Of a stretch of DNA of 15,150 bases, positions 1-6,944 are shown piece by piece. The translations under genes were made by a program, and so were the position numbers. Location of the stretch: assembly GCA_910577805.1 (NCBI GenBank), contig CAJTOE010000048.1, forward strand, positions 1 through 15,150, written 5' to 3'. Position 1 is the stretch's first letter; each line of letters opens with the position of its first letter. The notes under the pieces are model-generated. The model saw only the letters and a program-made list of their open reading frames with translations, searched no databases and was not told the DNA's origin. The stretch is from an uncultured Oscillospiraceae bacterium. Lineage in GTDB: Bacteria > Bacillota > Clostridia > Oscillospirales > Oscillospiraceae.

Positions 1-192
1 GTCTTTCACATGATGGGCCAGGGCCAGGAGACCCGGCATCTGGTGATGACCAACGAGCAGGCGGTCATCTCGCCCTCCTGGTCCATCCACGCCGGAGCGG
101 GCACCGCCAGCTACACCTTCATCTGGGCCATGGGCGGGGAAAACCAGGCGTTCGACGATATGGACACCATCCCCACCACGGAGCTGAAGTGA
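1..192 (+). CDS. kduI: 5-dehydro-4-deoxy-D-glucuronate isomerase, C-terminal end (5' truncated by window edge)
   Basis: This is the last 63 codons of a KduI isomerase. KduI converts 5-keto-4-deoxyuronate to 2,5-diketo-3-deoxygluconate in the breakdown of unsaturated uronates from pectin or glycosaminoglycans. The reading frame is open from base 1 (V-F-H-M-M-G) and stops at 190-192, so the ATG at 10 is internal and the real start lies outside the window. The fragment carries the family hallmarks QETRH, NEQAVISPSWSIH and GENQAFDDMD. The His of SWSIH (codon 88-90) aligns with the last zinc ligand of E. coli KduI (His245), counted back from the C-terminus. The next gene begins 9 bases downstream and encodes the next enzyme of the pathway, which supports the call. 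The rest of the metal site is not visible. Confidence 0.93.
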   Translation, partial: VFHMMGQGQETRHLVMTNEQAVISPSWSIHAGAGTASYTFIWAMGGENQAFDDMDTIPTTELK

Positions 193-201
193 GGTGCCGG
201 G

Positions 202-1002
202 ATGAATATGACTCAGCTTTTCTCCCTGGAGGGCAAAACGGCTCTGGTCACCGGCGGAGCCTACGGCATCGGCTTTGCCATCGCGGAGGCCCTGGCCAGT
301 GCGGGGGCGAAGATCGCGTTTAACTGCCGTTCCCAGGCCAACCTGGACAAGGCTCTGGCCGGCTACGCCGCCAAGGGCATTGACGCGCACGGCTACATCG
401 CCGACGTGACCGACGAGGCCCAGGTCACGGAGTTGATTGCGAAAATCGAAACAGAACTGGGCGGCGTGGACATTCTGGTCAACAACGCGGGCATCATCAA
501 GCGCATCCCCATGACGGAGATGTCCGTTGAGGATTTCCGGCAGGTGGTGGACATCGACCTGATTGGCCCCTTCGTCTGTGCCAAGGCCGTCATTCCCGGA
601 ATGCTGAAAAAGGGCCATGGCAAGATCATAAATATCTGCTCCATGATGTCCGAGCTGGGCCGGGAGACTGTCTCCGCCTACGCCGCCGCCAAGGGCGGGC
701 TGAAAATGCTCACCCGGAACATCTGCTCTGAGTACGGCGAGGCCAACATCCAGTGCAACGGCATCGGGCCGGGCTACATCGCCACCCCCCAGACCGCCCC
801 GCTCCGGGAGCGCCAGCCCGACGGCAGCCGCCATCCCTTCGACCAGTTTATTGTGTCCAAGACCCCGGCGGGCCGCTGGGGCGACCCGGAGGACCTGATG
901 GGACCGGCGGTGTTCCTGGCCTCCGACGCGTCCAGCTTTGTCAACGGGCATATCCTCTACGTGGACGGCGGCATTTTGGCTTATATCGGAAAGCAGCCGT
1001 AA
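202..1002 (+). CDS. kduD: 2-deoxy-D-gluconate 3-dehydrogenase / gluconate 5-dehydrogenase (SDR family)
   Basis: This is a cytosolic NAD(P)-dependent short-chain dehydrogenase of 266 residues. It has the cofactor motif TGGAYGIG (17-24), NNAG (94-97) and the catalytic set Ser147, Tyr160, Lys164 (Y-x3-K). The C-terminal block PAGRWGDPEDLMGPAVFLAS followed by VNGHILYVDGG is typical of the KduD / gluconate 5-dehydrogenase branch. Lying 9 bases after kduI, it most likely reduces 2,5-diketo-3-deoxygluconate to 2-keto-3-deoxygluconate; a gluconate 5-dehydrogenase activity is the main alternative. A GAGGTG ribosome site (191-196) overlaps the kduI stop codon and sits 5 bases before the chosen ATG. A second in-frame ATG at 208 has the more usual spacing of 11 bases and is possible. 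No uronate regulator or transporter is visible; the operon extends to the left of the window. Confidence 0.9.
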   Translation: MNMTQLFSLEGKTALVTGGAYGIGFAIAEALASAGAKIAFNCRSQANLDKALAGYAAKGIDAHGYIADVTDEAQVTELIAKIETELGGVDILVNNAGIIKRIPMTEMSVEDFRQVVDIDLIGPFVCAKAVIPGMLKKGHGKIINICSMMSELGRETVSAYAAAKGGLKMLTRNICSEYGEANIQCNGIGPGYIATPQTAPLRERQPDGSRHPFDQFIVSKTPAGRWGDPEDLMGPAVFLASDASSFVNGHILYVDGGILAYIGKQP

Positions 1003-1022
1003 TACCCCCAAAAAACTCACAC

Positions 1023-1063
1023 AAAAAACCACAGACAGCCATTCAGACTGTCTGTGGTTTTTT
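1023..1063. terminator. Strong bidirectional terminator between kduD and ogt
   Basis: A perfect 16-base inverted repeat lies at 1023-1038 and 1048-1063, with a 9-base loop. It begins with A6 and ends with T6, so it reads as an intrinsic terminator on both strands. It serves kduD, whose stop is 21 bases upstream, and ogt on the other strand. The last codons of ogt form the right arm, and the ogt stop codon (1043-1045) lies in the loop. Confidence 0.93.
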
Positions 1064-1582
1064 CTTGGGTAAAAAGAATCGTTTCATGTCCACGCCCTCG
1101 TGGACCAGAAGCTCGATTTTCTTATCCAGCCCGCCTGCGTATCCGGTCAGGCTCCCGCTGGTCCCCACGACCCGGTGGCAGGGCACCACAATAGCAATAG
1201 GATTGTGCCCCACAGCCCCGCCTACCGCCTGAGCGGACATCTGCCCTGCTCCCCGGCGGGCGGTCAGCATCCGGGCAATCTCCCCATAGGTGCGCGTATC
1301 GCCGTATGGAATGTCACACAGGATACGCCAGACTTCTTTGCGAAATCCGCTCCCCTCCGGGGCGAGGGGCAGCTCCTGGGGGGCAGGCCGCTTTTTTTGA
1401 AAATAGCGGTCCAGCCACGCGGCCGCCTGCCGGAGCACCGGGGAAGCCGCGTCCTCCTGGACCTCCTCCAGCGAGGCAGGGAAATACTTCTGGCCCTCTA
1501 TCCAAATGCCAATCAGTTTTTCGTCCCGCTCCGCCAGATGAAGCCTGCCAATGGGGGAGACATACTGTGCTGTGCGTACCAT
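1043..1582 (-). CDS. ogt: Methylated-DNA--protein-cysteine S-methyltransferase
   Basis: This suicide DNA repair protein moves the alkyl group from O6-alkylguanine (and O4-alkylthymine) onto its own cysteine. It has 179 residues. The C-terminal domain contains the helix-turn-helix stretch FRKEVWRILCDIPYGDTRTY (80-99) and the active-site motif PCHRVVG, with acceptor Cys135, followed by LTGYAGGLDKK. The N-terminal domain is the short Ogt type; there is no Ada-type metal or regulator domain. A GGGAGGA ribosome site (1594-1600) lies inside the end of the upstream DUF975 gene, whose stop is 3 bases before the ogt start, so translation is probably coupled. The last residues, KKKPQTV, are encoded by the arm of the shared terminator. 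These extra residues lie beyond the conserved fold and are probably dispensable. Confidence 0.95.
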   Translation of the reverse strand: MVRTAQYVSPIGRLHLAERDEKLIGIWIEGQKYFPASLEEVQEDAASPVLRQAAAWLDRYFQKKRPAPQELPLAPEGSGFRKEVWRILCDIPYGDTRTYGEIARMLTARRGAGQMSAQAVGGAVGHNPIAIVVPCHRVVGTSGSLTGYAGGLDKKIELLVHEGVDMKRFFLPKKKPQTV

Positions 1583-1585
1583 GTC

Positions 1586-2539
1586 TCAGCGTTCCTCCCA
1601 GGGCGGAGTCTCCGGCTGGGGCTGGGGCTGAGGCCGGATCAGGCTGGTGTAAAACTCCGCCTCCGCCAGCCGCTGATAGGGCATGACGTACAGCAAAAAG
1701 GGCAGAGAGATAAGAAGAGACGCGCCCCGGCCCCACACACTGTACAATACCTCCTGAATGGCCTGGCTGTAGTACTGGGCATACAGGATAAGCTTCCAGT
1801 CTGCGTACTGGTTCAGCTCGGAGATCATATTGATATAGGCCATCACCTGGGGATAGGCCAATACGATTGAAACACCCAGGACCAACCCGATTTCAAGCAG
1901 GTGCCACCCCAGGAACGACAGCTTCAGACGGAACATCCGCCCAACCTGCCCCTGCATCAGCTCCGCGCTGCGGCGCACTGCCTGGACGCCGGTGAGCTGG
2001 TCAAACTCCGCCAGCAGAAAATCCACCAGCTCATAGCGCAGCGCAATGAGATAGATGGCCAGATAGCAGCCCCCGACCGTCAGCAAAGCCAGCACAAACA
2101 GAAGAAAGGGGTTCCAAACGTTGGACAGCAGAAGCAAAATAACCGTCATAGCGATGCTTATCAAAAACGCCCACCCAATCAGTAAAACGACCGTCCAAAC
2201 CCGGGCCATAATCACCCGCCCCACCTCGGAGAAGCCGTCCAGCAGGGCGTTGTTTTCCAGCGGCCTCCCCCGTGAGGTCCAGAGTATCCAGCGGCTATAG
2301 CCGTAGGTCAGCACCGAGCCGTACAGCCCCAGCAGCAGGGAGAGAAACAGGTCTGGCGCGGAGAGCGTATCGGAAGAAGCGGGCAGGAGCCAGCTGGCGG
2401 CAACGCCGATGGCCGTGACCAGCACGGAGCCTAACAGCCAGTACAGCAGCGTGACCTGCGTGGGCCGGGGGGCGTGTTCCTGGCGCAGCTGCCTGGCCCG
2501 CGCTTTCAGCTCCTGGGAAGTGGGAAAATTGGTGTTCAT
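1586..2539 (-). CDS. DUF975 family integral membrane protein
   Basis: This is a 317-residue membrane protein with about six predicted hydrophobic segments (roughly 29-52, 62-84, 112-139, 143-167, 206-228 and 269-288). It is recognised as DUF975 by the N-terminal KARARQL amphipathic stretch, the pattern AVRRSAELMQGQ followed by RLKLSFLGWHLLEIG (188-218), and the end LPFLLYVMPYQRLAEAEFY. Its function is unknown. DUF975 proteins are common in Firmicutes, and no catalytic residues stand out. The C-terminus is a Pro/Gln-rich tail (PQPQPQPETPP) that probably faces the cytoplasm. A GAGGAA ribosome site lies just before the ATG. The gene starts 38 bases after the nuclease gene and ends 3 bases before ogt, so the three are probably co-transcribed. 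Nothing in the sequence links its role to theirs. Confidence 0.85.
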   Translation of the reverse strand: MNTNFPTSQELKARARQLRQEHAPRPTQVTLLYWLLGSVLVTAIGVAASWLLPASSDTLSAPDLFLSLLLGLYGSVLTYGYSRWILWTSRGRPLENNALLDGFSEVGRVIMARVWTVVLLIGWAFLISIAMTVILLLLSNVWNPFLLFVLALLTVGGCYLAIYLIALRYELVDFLLAEFDQLTGVQAVRRSAELMQGQVGRMFRLKLSFLGWHLLEIGLVLGVSIVLAYPQVMAYINMISELNQYADWKLILYAQYYSQAIQEVLYSVWGRGASLLISLPFLLYVMPYQRLAEAEFYTSLIRPQPQPQPETPPWEER

Positions 2540-2577
2540 AGCGGTTCCTCGTTTCCGGGACCGGGCCGTTTATGCGG

Positions 2578-4176
2578 TCAGGCGTCCCATTTTTCCATAA
2601 GTTGTTTGAGCTGGTTTGCCAGCTGGGCCAAATCCTTGTTGGGACGGCCCCGGCTGCGGCCCACCAGGGCCTCCAGCTCCTTGGCCACGTTTTGCAGGCG
2701 CACATAGGCCGGGGAGCCTGTGGCAATGCCAGCCGCCACCGGACGGCGCTCCAGCACCACACCCTTGGCCAGCATCTTGTTCTCCAGCAGGTCGTAGACC
2801 TCCTCGTAGAGGGGTGCGTGGGCGGGGATGCCCCGCTGGTTCAGGCTGTCGGCGAAGATTTCGGTCACGTTCTCGTCCCCGTGGACCACAAAGACCTGCT
2901 TCGGCGCGGGGGTGAAGTGCATAGCCCAGTCCAGCAGGTGGTCCCGGTCGGCATGGGAGCTGAGGCCCTTGAAGTTGACGATTCTGGCCCGGACCGCGAT
3001 TTCCTCCCCAAAAAGCTTTACGGACTTGGCTCCGTCCAGCAGCCGCCGTCCCAGGGTGCCCTCCCCCTGGTAGCCCACAAAGACCACCGCGCACTCCTGC
3101 CGCCACAGGTTATGCTTCAAATGGTGGCGGATACGGCCCGCGTCGCACATGCCGGAGGCGGAGATAATGATTTTCGGGGTCCGGTCCTCGTTCAAGGCTC
3201 TGGATTCCTCTGTGGAGTGGGTGAGGGTGAGGCCGGGGAAGGTAAACAGATTTTCGCCCCCCTGGAGGATGGCAATGGCCTCGTCGTCCAGATAGCCCTT
3301 CAAATTGCCGGAGTAGATTTTCGTGGCCTCCGCGGCCAGGGGACTGTCCACACAGACGGTGAAATTGGGGACGGACTGGACTAACCGGTCCCGCTTGATC
3401 TCCCGCAGGAAGTACAGCAGCTCCTGGGTGCGGCCCACGGCAAAGGACGGGATCACGATGTTGCCCCCCTTGGAGAACACCTCGTCGATGAGCTGGGCCA
3501 GGGCCCCGGTGTAGCTCTCCGGCGGCTCGTGGTTCCGGTCGCCGTAAGTAGATTCCATGACCACATAGTCCGCGTCACGGATATAGTCCGGGTCCCGGAT
3601 AATAGGTTGATCCTCATTGCCCAGGTCGCCGGAAAAGACGATTTTTTTCGTCACGCCGTTTTCCGTAGCCCAAATCTCCACGGTAGAGGACCCCAGCAAA
3701 TGGCCCGCGTCGTTGAACCGGACCCGAACGCCCTCACACAGGTCGATCAGCCAGCCGTACTCCACGCTTTCCAGCATATGGATGGCCTCCTCCGCATCCA
3801 GCAGAGTGTACAGAGGCTCCACCGGAGGCAGTCCGGCACGCTTGCCCTTCTGGTTGTGCCACTGTGCGTCGCCCTCCTGGATGTGGGCGGAGTCCCGGAG
3901 CATCACGGACAACAGCTCGGCGGTAAGGCCGGTGGTGAGGATACGGCCATGAAAGCCCTGCTTCACCAGCAGAGGCAGACGGCCCGAATGGTCGATGTGG
4001 GCGTGAGTGACCAGCACGTAGTCGATGTAGCCGGGCGAAAAATCCAGAGCATTTTCGTCATGCTCGTCCCGGCCTTGCTGGAGGCCGCAGTCAATCAAAA
4101 TCTTTTTTCCTCCGACCTCCAGACAGTGACAGCTGCCAGTGACCGCATGGGCGGCTCCAAAAAATGTCAGTTTCAT
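2578..4176 (-). CDS. Beta-CASP metallo-beta-lactamase-fold RNA nuclease (CPSF/YSH1-like)
   Basis: This 532-residue cytosolic protein of the MBL-fold beta-CASP family is probably a zinc-dependent RNA endo- or exonuclease. The metal-site motifs are complete: HAHIDH (58-63), His159 in NDAGHLLGSS and Asp184 in FSGDLG. The beta-CASP motifs are also present: acidic Glu208 in MESTYGDR, His408 in SSHADRD, and His432 in VVHGDEN. The core motif ISASGMCDAGRIRHHLKHNL is the form seen in bacterial CPSF-like proteins annotated as 'MBL fold RNA metallo-hydrolase' (for example the Thermus TTHA0252 type). A C-terminal extension of about 70 residues ends in a Lys/Gln-rich helix (KDLAQLANQLKQLMEKW). It lacks the KH-type layout of archaeal homologues and is not RNase J. 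A strong AAAGGAGGA ribosome site precedes the ATG. The RNA substrate cannot be told from sequence. Confidence 0.93.
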   Translation of the reverse strand: MKLTFFGAAHAVTGSCHCLEVGGKKILIDCGLQQGRDEHDENALDFSPGYIDYVLVTHAHIDHSGRLPLLVKQGFHGRILTTGLTAELLSVMLRDSAHIQEGDAQWHNQKGKRAGLPPVEPLYTLLDAEEAIHMLESVEYGWLIDLCEGVRVRFNDAGHLLGSSTVEIWATENGVTKKIVFSGDLGNEDQPIIRDPDYIRDADYVVMESTYGDRNHEPPESYTGALAQLIDEVFSKGGNIVIPSFAVGRTQELLYFLREIKRDRLVQSVPNFTVCVDSPLAAEATKIYSGNLKGYLDDEAIAILQGGENLFTFPGLTLTHSTEESRALNEDRTPKIIISASGMCDAGRIRHHLKHNLWRQECAVVFVGYQGEGTLGRRLLDGAKSVKLFGEEIAVRARIVNFKGLSSHADRDHLLDWAMHFTPAPKQVFVVHGDENVTEIFADSLNQRGIPAHAPLYEEVYDLLENKMLAKGVVLERRPVAAGIATGSPAYVRLQNVAKELEALVGRSRGRPNKDLAQLANQLKQLMEKWDA

Positions 4177-4327
4177 GGGTGTTCCTCCTTTTGTGCAATT
4201 CGGCGCAATTCCTCCTGTTTATTGTACACCAAATCTGTGCAAAATTCCAGAACTATTTCAAAATTTCTTGGATTTTTCATGGGGGGGATTTATACTCTCA
4301 GGGAAATGGCCCGCCGTCCCCCCTTCC
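4177..4327. other. AT-rich leader region of the nuclease operon
   Basis: This 151-base gap lies between the HAD gene stop and the nuclease start. On the minus strand it has a possible -10 (TACAAT, about 4219-4224) with only a weak -35 match, and a good ribosome site near 4186-4193. No hairpin with a T-run follows the HAD stop, so read-through from the LysR operon into the nuclease operon cannot be excluded. A run of seven G at 4281-4287 with flanking motifs resembles a segment upstream of the VanW gene (see findings). Confidence 0.4.
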
Positions 4328-5101
4328 TCACAAAACCCCAAAATGCTCCAGTGCCCGCAAAATGCCGTCCTCGTCCACGCCGGAGGTCACATAATCTGCC
4401 CGCTCCTTCAGCACCGGGCTGGACTCCCCCATTGCTATGCCGGTCCCCACGTGCAGGAGCATGGTCAAATCATTTTCCCCGTCGCCGAAAGCCATCGCCT
4501 CCTGGGGGGCGATCTGAAAATGCGCCAGCATGGCGGCCACGCCTAAATCCTTGCCCCCGGCGGCGGGGAGTACGTCCAGAAAATCCGGGTGCCAGCGGGT
4601 GACCTGGATGTGGGGGGCCTTATCCAGCAGGAGGCGTTCCGTCTCCTTGGTCAGAAACGCGTTGGCCTGGAAAATATCGTGGTCCAGGGCGCGGGAGATG
4701 TCCCGGACAGGCGGCACCGGGATATCCAGGTCCACTAAATATTGGTGGGTGTGCTCGTCAATGTAGTTGGTATAAAATTCCTCCCCCTCGATGAACATGC
4801 AGGCGAAGGAATGATCCTGGGCGGCGGACACCAGCTCCTCCACCGCCCGCCGCTCCATGGGACAGCTGCGCAGGATTTTATCCCCGCAGTAGCAGTACTG
4901 CCCGTTCAGGGTCACCCAGCCGTCAAAGGGGAAAAGCTGCTCGATGTGGGACAGCATCACACGGGGCCGTCCGGTGGCCACAAAGAGCTTGACGCCCTTT
5001 TCCCGCAGCCGGGCCAGGGCATTTTGGGTACTCTGGGGGACGGTGTGGGTCCGGAGACTGACCAGCGTACCGTCCACGTCGAAAAAAATTGCTTTTATCA
5101 T
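4328..5101 (-). CDS. Cof-type HAD-IIB family phosphatase
   Basis: This 257-residue HAD-superfamily hydrolase has all four signature motifs. Motif I is FFDVDGTL, with nucleophile Asp8 and acid/base Asp10. Motif II is VATGRP, with Thr43. Motif III is Lys184 in AGGKDLG. Motif IV is GDGENDLTM (206-214). The large insertion between motifs II and III (about 75-180) is the C2B cap typical of Cof/YidA proteins, which dephosphorylate sugar phosphates, flavin nucleotides or similar small phosphoesters. The open frame runs upstream to 5272, but the start at 5101 gives the family N-terminus and makes a 4-base ATGA overlap with the preceding hydrolase gene, so the longer form is rejected. It is the last gene of the LysR-hydrolase-HAD operon. 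The substrate is unknown. Confidence 0.92.
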   Translation of the reverse strand: MIKAIFFDVDGTLVSLRTHTVPQSTQNALARLREKGVKLFVATGRPRVMLSHIEQLFPFDGWVTLNGQYCYCGDKILRSCPMERRAVEELVSAAQDHSFACMFIEGEEFYTNYIDEHTHQYLVDLDIPVPPVRDISRALDHDIFQANAFLTKETERLLLDKAPHIQVTRWHPDFLDVLPAAGGKDLGVAAMLAHFQIAPQEAMAFGDGENDLTMLLHVGTGIAMGESSPVLKERADYVTSGVDEDGILRALEHFGVL

Positions 5102-5916
5102 GCTATAACTTCCTTTTGTACAAAATCTGCAATGATTTGGTTCACCAGCTCCGGTGCGTCGGTGTTGGCGTTGTGCCCGGCTCCGGGAATCCAAACCAGG
5201 GGATAGCCCTCGGTCTTGGTCCAGCTCCGGTTGTAGCGCTTCCCGGACCCGGCGGAATCCTTCTCCCCGCACAGCAGAAGCACCGGACAGGAGAATCTAT
5301 AGGTGTGGCCTGCCTCGACAGCCTGCGCCAGAATCCGAAATCCGTGGTCCGCCAGCGCGCAATAGTCTCTCTTTTCATACGACTCTATCATCTGCTTCAT
5401 CACACTTCGGCCATATTCCGACCGGGCCGTCCCCTGAATTCCCCAGTGCTTCAGCCAGTTCCAGGGAATGGATAAATACATCCATTTGGTGTGCTTGAGG
5501 AGGAAAAGCTCCGCGCCGGTGTAGTACCGGCGGTGCATGGAGCAGGAGTCAATGGAGATAAAACCGGCCGCAGTATCCGGATAGAGCCGCATATAGATTT
5601 GGCAGATATACCCGCCCAGAGACTGCCCGATCAGCACAGGCCGCTGGATATTCTCCCGCTCCAGGATTTTTTGGAGATACCGCGCCAGATCCTCCATGGA
5701 AAAATCCAGCCGGAAGGGACGGGAGGCCCCGTGTCCGGGCGCGTCCCAGACCAGACAGGAAAAGCGCTGGCCCAGCGCGTCGAGCTGTTTGTCAAACAGA
5801 CGGTGGTCGGCGGTGAGTCCCGGCAGAAAAACAAGCCAGGGCTTTTCCTCCTCTGTACGGCTGGTCCAATAGTGTATGGCACCCAGGTCCGTCTGATATA
5901 TGTGTGCAGACCTCAT
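5098..5916 (-). CDS. Alpha/beta-fold hydrolase
   Basis: This 272-residue soluble alpha/beta hydrolase has the oxyanion-side motif FLPGLTADH and the block DAPGHGAS. Its nucleophile elbow is GQSLGG (Ser99). The likely acid is Asp220 in LLLCGEKD and the catalytic His248 sits in IPGAGHNAN, so the triad is complete. The cap region (about 125-175) is rich in aromatic residues (YYTGAELFLLKHTKWMYLSI), which suggests a small hydrophobic ester, lactone or related substrate, but this is inference. Its start overlaps the LysR stop by four bases (ATGA) and its stop overlaps the HAD start by four bases, so all three are translated as a coupled set. It has no signal peptide. Confidence 0.92.
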   Translation of the reverse strand: MRSAHIYQTDLGAIHYWTSRTEEEKPWLVFLPGLTADHRLFDKQLDALGQRFSCLVWDAPGHGASRPFRLDFSMEDLARYLQKILERENIQRPVLIGQSLGGYICQIYMRLYPDTAAGFISIDSCSMHRRYYTGAELFLLKHTKWMYLSIPWNWLKHWGIQGTARSEYGRSVMKQMIESYEKRDYCALADHGFRILAQAVEAGHTYRFSCPVLLLCGEKDSAGSGKRYNRSWTKTEGYPLVWIPGAGHNANTDAPELVNQIIADFVQKEVIA

Positions 5917-6803
5917 AAAAACACCTCAATTTCGTCATACTGCGCCAGCTCCTCCCGCAGGCAGGCCAGCAGTCCCCGGACCAGCTCCGGCTTGCGCCGC
6001 CGGCCCTGGAGATAGTATATGATACGCTCCGGGGGACCCTCCTCCAGGCGGTGCAGGCGGACCGGGGCTTTCTCCACCAGCCGCCGACCCACCGAGAGAG
6101 GCGCCACTGCCCAGCACTGTTCCCAAAGAAAAAGCTGCTCCAAAATCGGCATCATATCCAAGGTGGCTCTGGGCTGGTCCGAGGCCTGAAACCAAAAATC
6201 GTGCCACAGGTCATACTCCGGGTTCCAGGGCAGGCGCAGCTCCCGCCGGGGGTCCAGCTGGGCGGGATGCACCAGCTCCGGCAGGTCCAGACCTTTGGCC
6301 GCCGCCAGGATCATAGGTTCCCGGAAGGCGGGGACCGTCTCCACACCGGGGACGTAGCGGTCGTCGGAAATCAGGGCCAGGTCCACCAATCCTCCGGCCA
6401 CATAGTCGTAGGAGAGAAAAGAGCTGTAGTGGTGGAAGGTCAGGGAGCATTGGGGCCAGCCCTCCAAAAACCGCCGCAGAACTTGCGGAAGCAGACAGGA
6501 ACTGACGCTGCCCACCGAGGAAAAGACCAGACGGCTGTTCTCGTCCTGGCGGGCCAGCTCCTGCGTTTCTTTCCACAGGATGCGCCACTTTTCCGCCACG
6601 GCGATAAAGGCCCGGCCATGGTCTGTCAGCTCCACCCGCCGCTGGCCCTTGCCCCGGCGAAAGAGAGGGTAGCCCAATTCCTCCTCCAGGGTCCGCACGC
6701 ACCGGCTGGCGGCGGGCTGGGTGACGTAGAGCGTCTGAGCCGCCCCGGAGATGCTGCCTGTGCGCACCACCGCCAGGAAACACTGTATCTGCTGGTCGGT
6801 CAT
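5913..6803 (-). CDS. LysR-family transcriptional regulator
   Basis: This is a 296-residue LTTR. The N-terminal winged helix-turn-helix (about 3-62) shows the canonical pattern: FLAVVRTGSISGAAQTLYVT, then QPAASRCVRTLEEELG and YPLFRRGKG. The remaining about 210 residues form the periplasmic-binding-protein-like effector domain. An AAAGGAGGG ribosome site lies 7 bases before the start. It heads the operon with the alpha/beta hydrolase and HAD phosphatase and is divergent from the MATE exporter. LTTRs commonly control a divergent neighbour, so it probably regulates the exporter, its own operon, or both. The effector is unknown. Confidence 0.95.
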   Translation of the reverse strand: MTDQQIQCFLAVVRTGSISGAAQTLYVTQPAASRCVRTLEEELGYPLFRRGKGQRRVELTDHGRAFIAVAEKWRILWKETQELARQDENSRLVFSSVGSVSSCLLPQVLRRFLEGWPQCSLTFHHYSSFLSYDYVAGGLVDLALISDDRYVPGVETVPAFREPMILAAAKGLDLPELVHPAQLDPRRELRLPWNPEYDLWHDFWFQASDQPRATLDMMPILEQLFLWEQCWAVAPLSVGRRLVEKAPVRLHRLEEGPPERIIYYLQGRRRKPELVRGLLACLREELAQYDEIEVFL

Positions 6804-6843
6804 AGAAATGCCCTCCTTTGCCGTGGGGCGTGCATTCTGGGAA

Positions 6844-6863
6844 ATATAAAAAGTTACTTATAT
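6844..6863. promoter_or_regulatory. Inverted repeat, candidate LysR operator
   Basis: ATATAA (6844-6849) and TTATAT (6858-6863) are exact reverse complements separated by 8 bases. The repeat sits over the predicted transcription start and -10 edge of the LysR promoter and about 20 bases upstream of the MATE -35. This suits an autorepressing LTTR site. The exact T-N11-A spacing of classical LTTR boxes is not clearly met, so this is a candidate only. Confidence 0.4.
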
Positions 6864-6890
6864 TATATCAGCAAAATAGGCATTTTACAA
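6862..6890 (-). promoter_or_regulatory. Predicted sigma-A promoter of the LysR operon
   Basis: On the minus strand, TTGTAA (6890-6885) is followed after exactly 17 bases by a perfect TATAAT (6867-6862), about 60 bases before the LysR ATG. Its -35 hexamer overlaps that of the divergent MATE promoter by five bases. Confidence 0.65.
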
Positions 6891-6912
6891 CGGATGAAAC
6901 CTCCGCTATACT
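6884..6912 (+). promoter_or_regulatory. Predicted sigma-A promoter of the MATE exporter gene
   Basis: TTTACA (6884-6889) and TATACT (6907-6912) are separated by 17 bases. This gives a start near 6919 and a short leader of about 26 bases before the ATG at 6945, with a GGGAGG ribosome site at 6931-6936. Confidence 0.7.
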
Positions 6913-6944
6913 AGACAAAGAAAGCAAACCGGGAGGTCGTTCTT

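Noticed and set aside
5102..5272. N-terminal extension of the HAD phosphatase (57 extra residues)
   Set aside because: The extension is Arg-rich out-of-frame read-through of the alpha/beta hydrolase gene. The start at 5101 gives the family N-terminus and an ATGA overlap.
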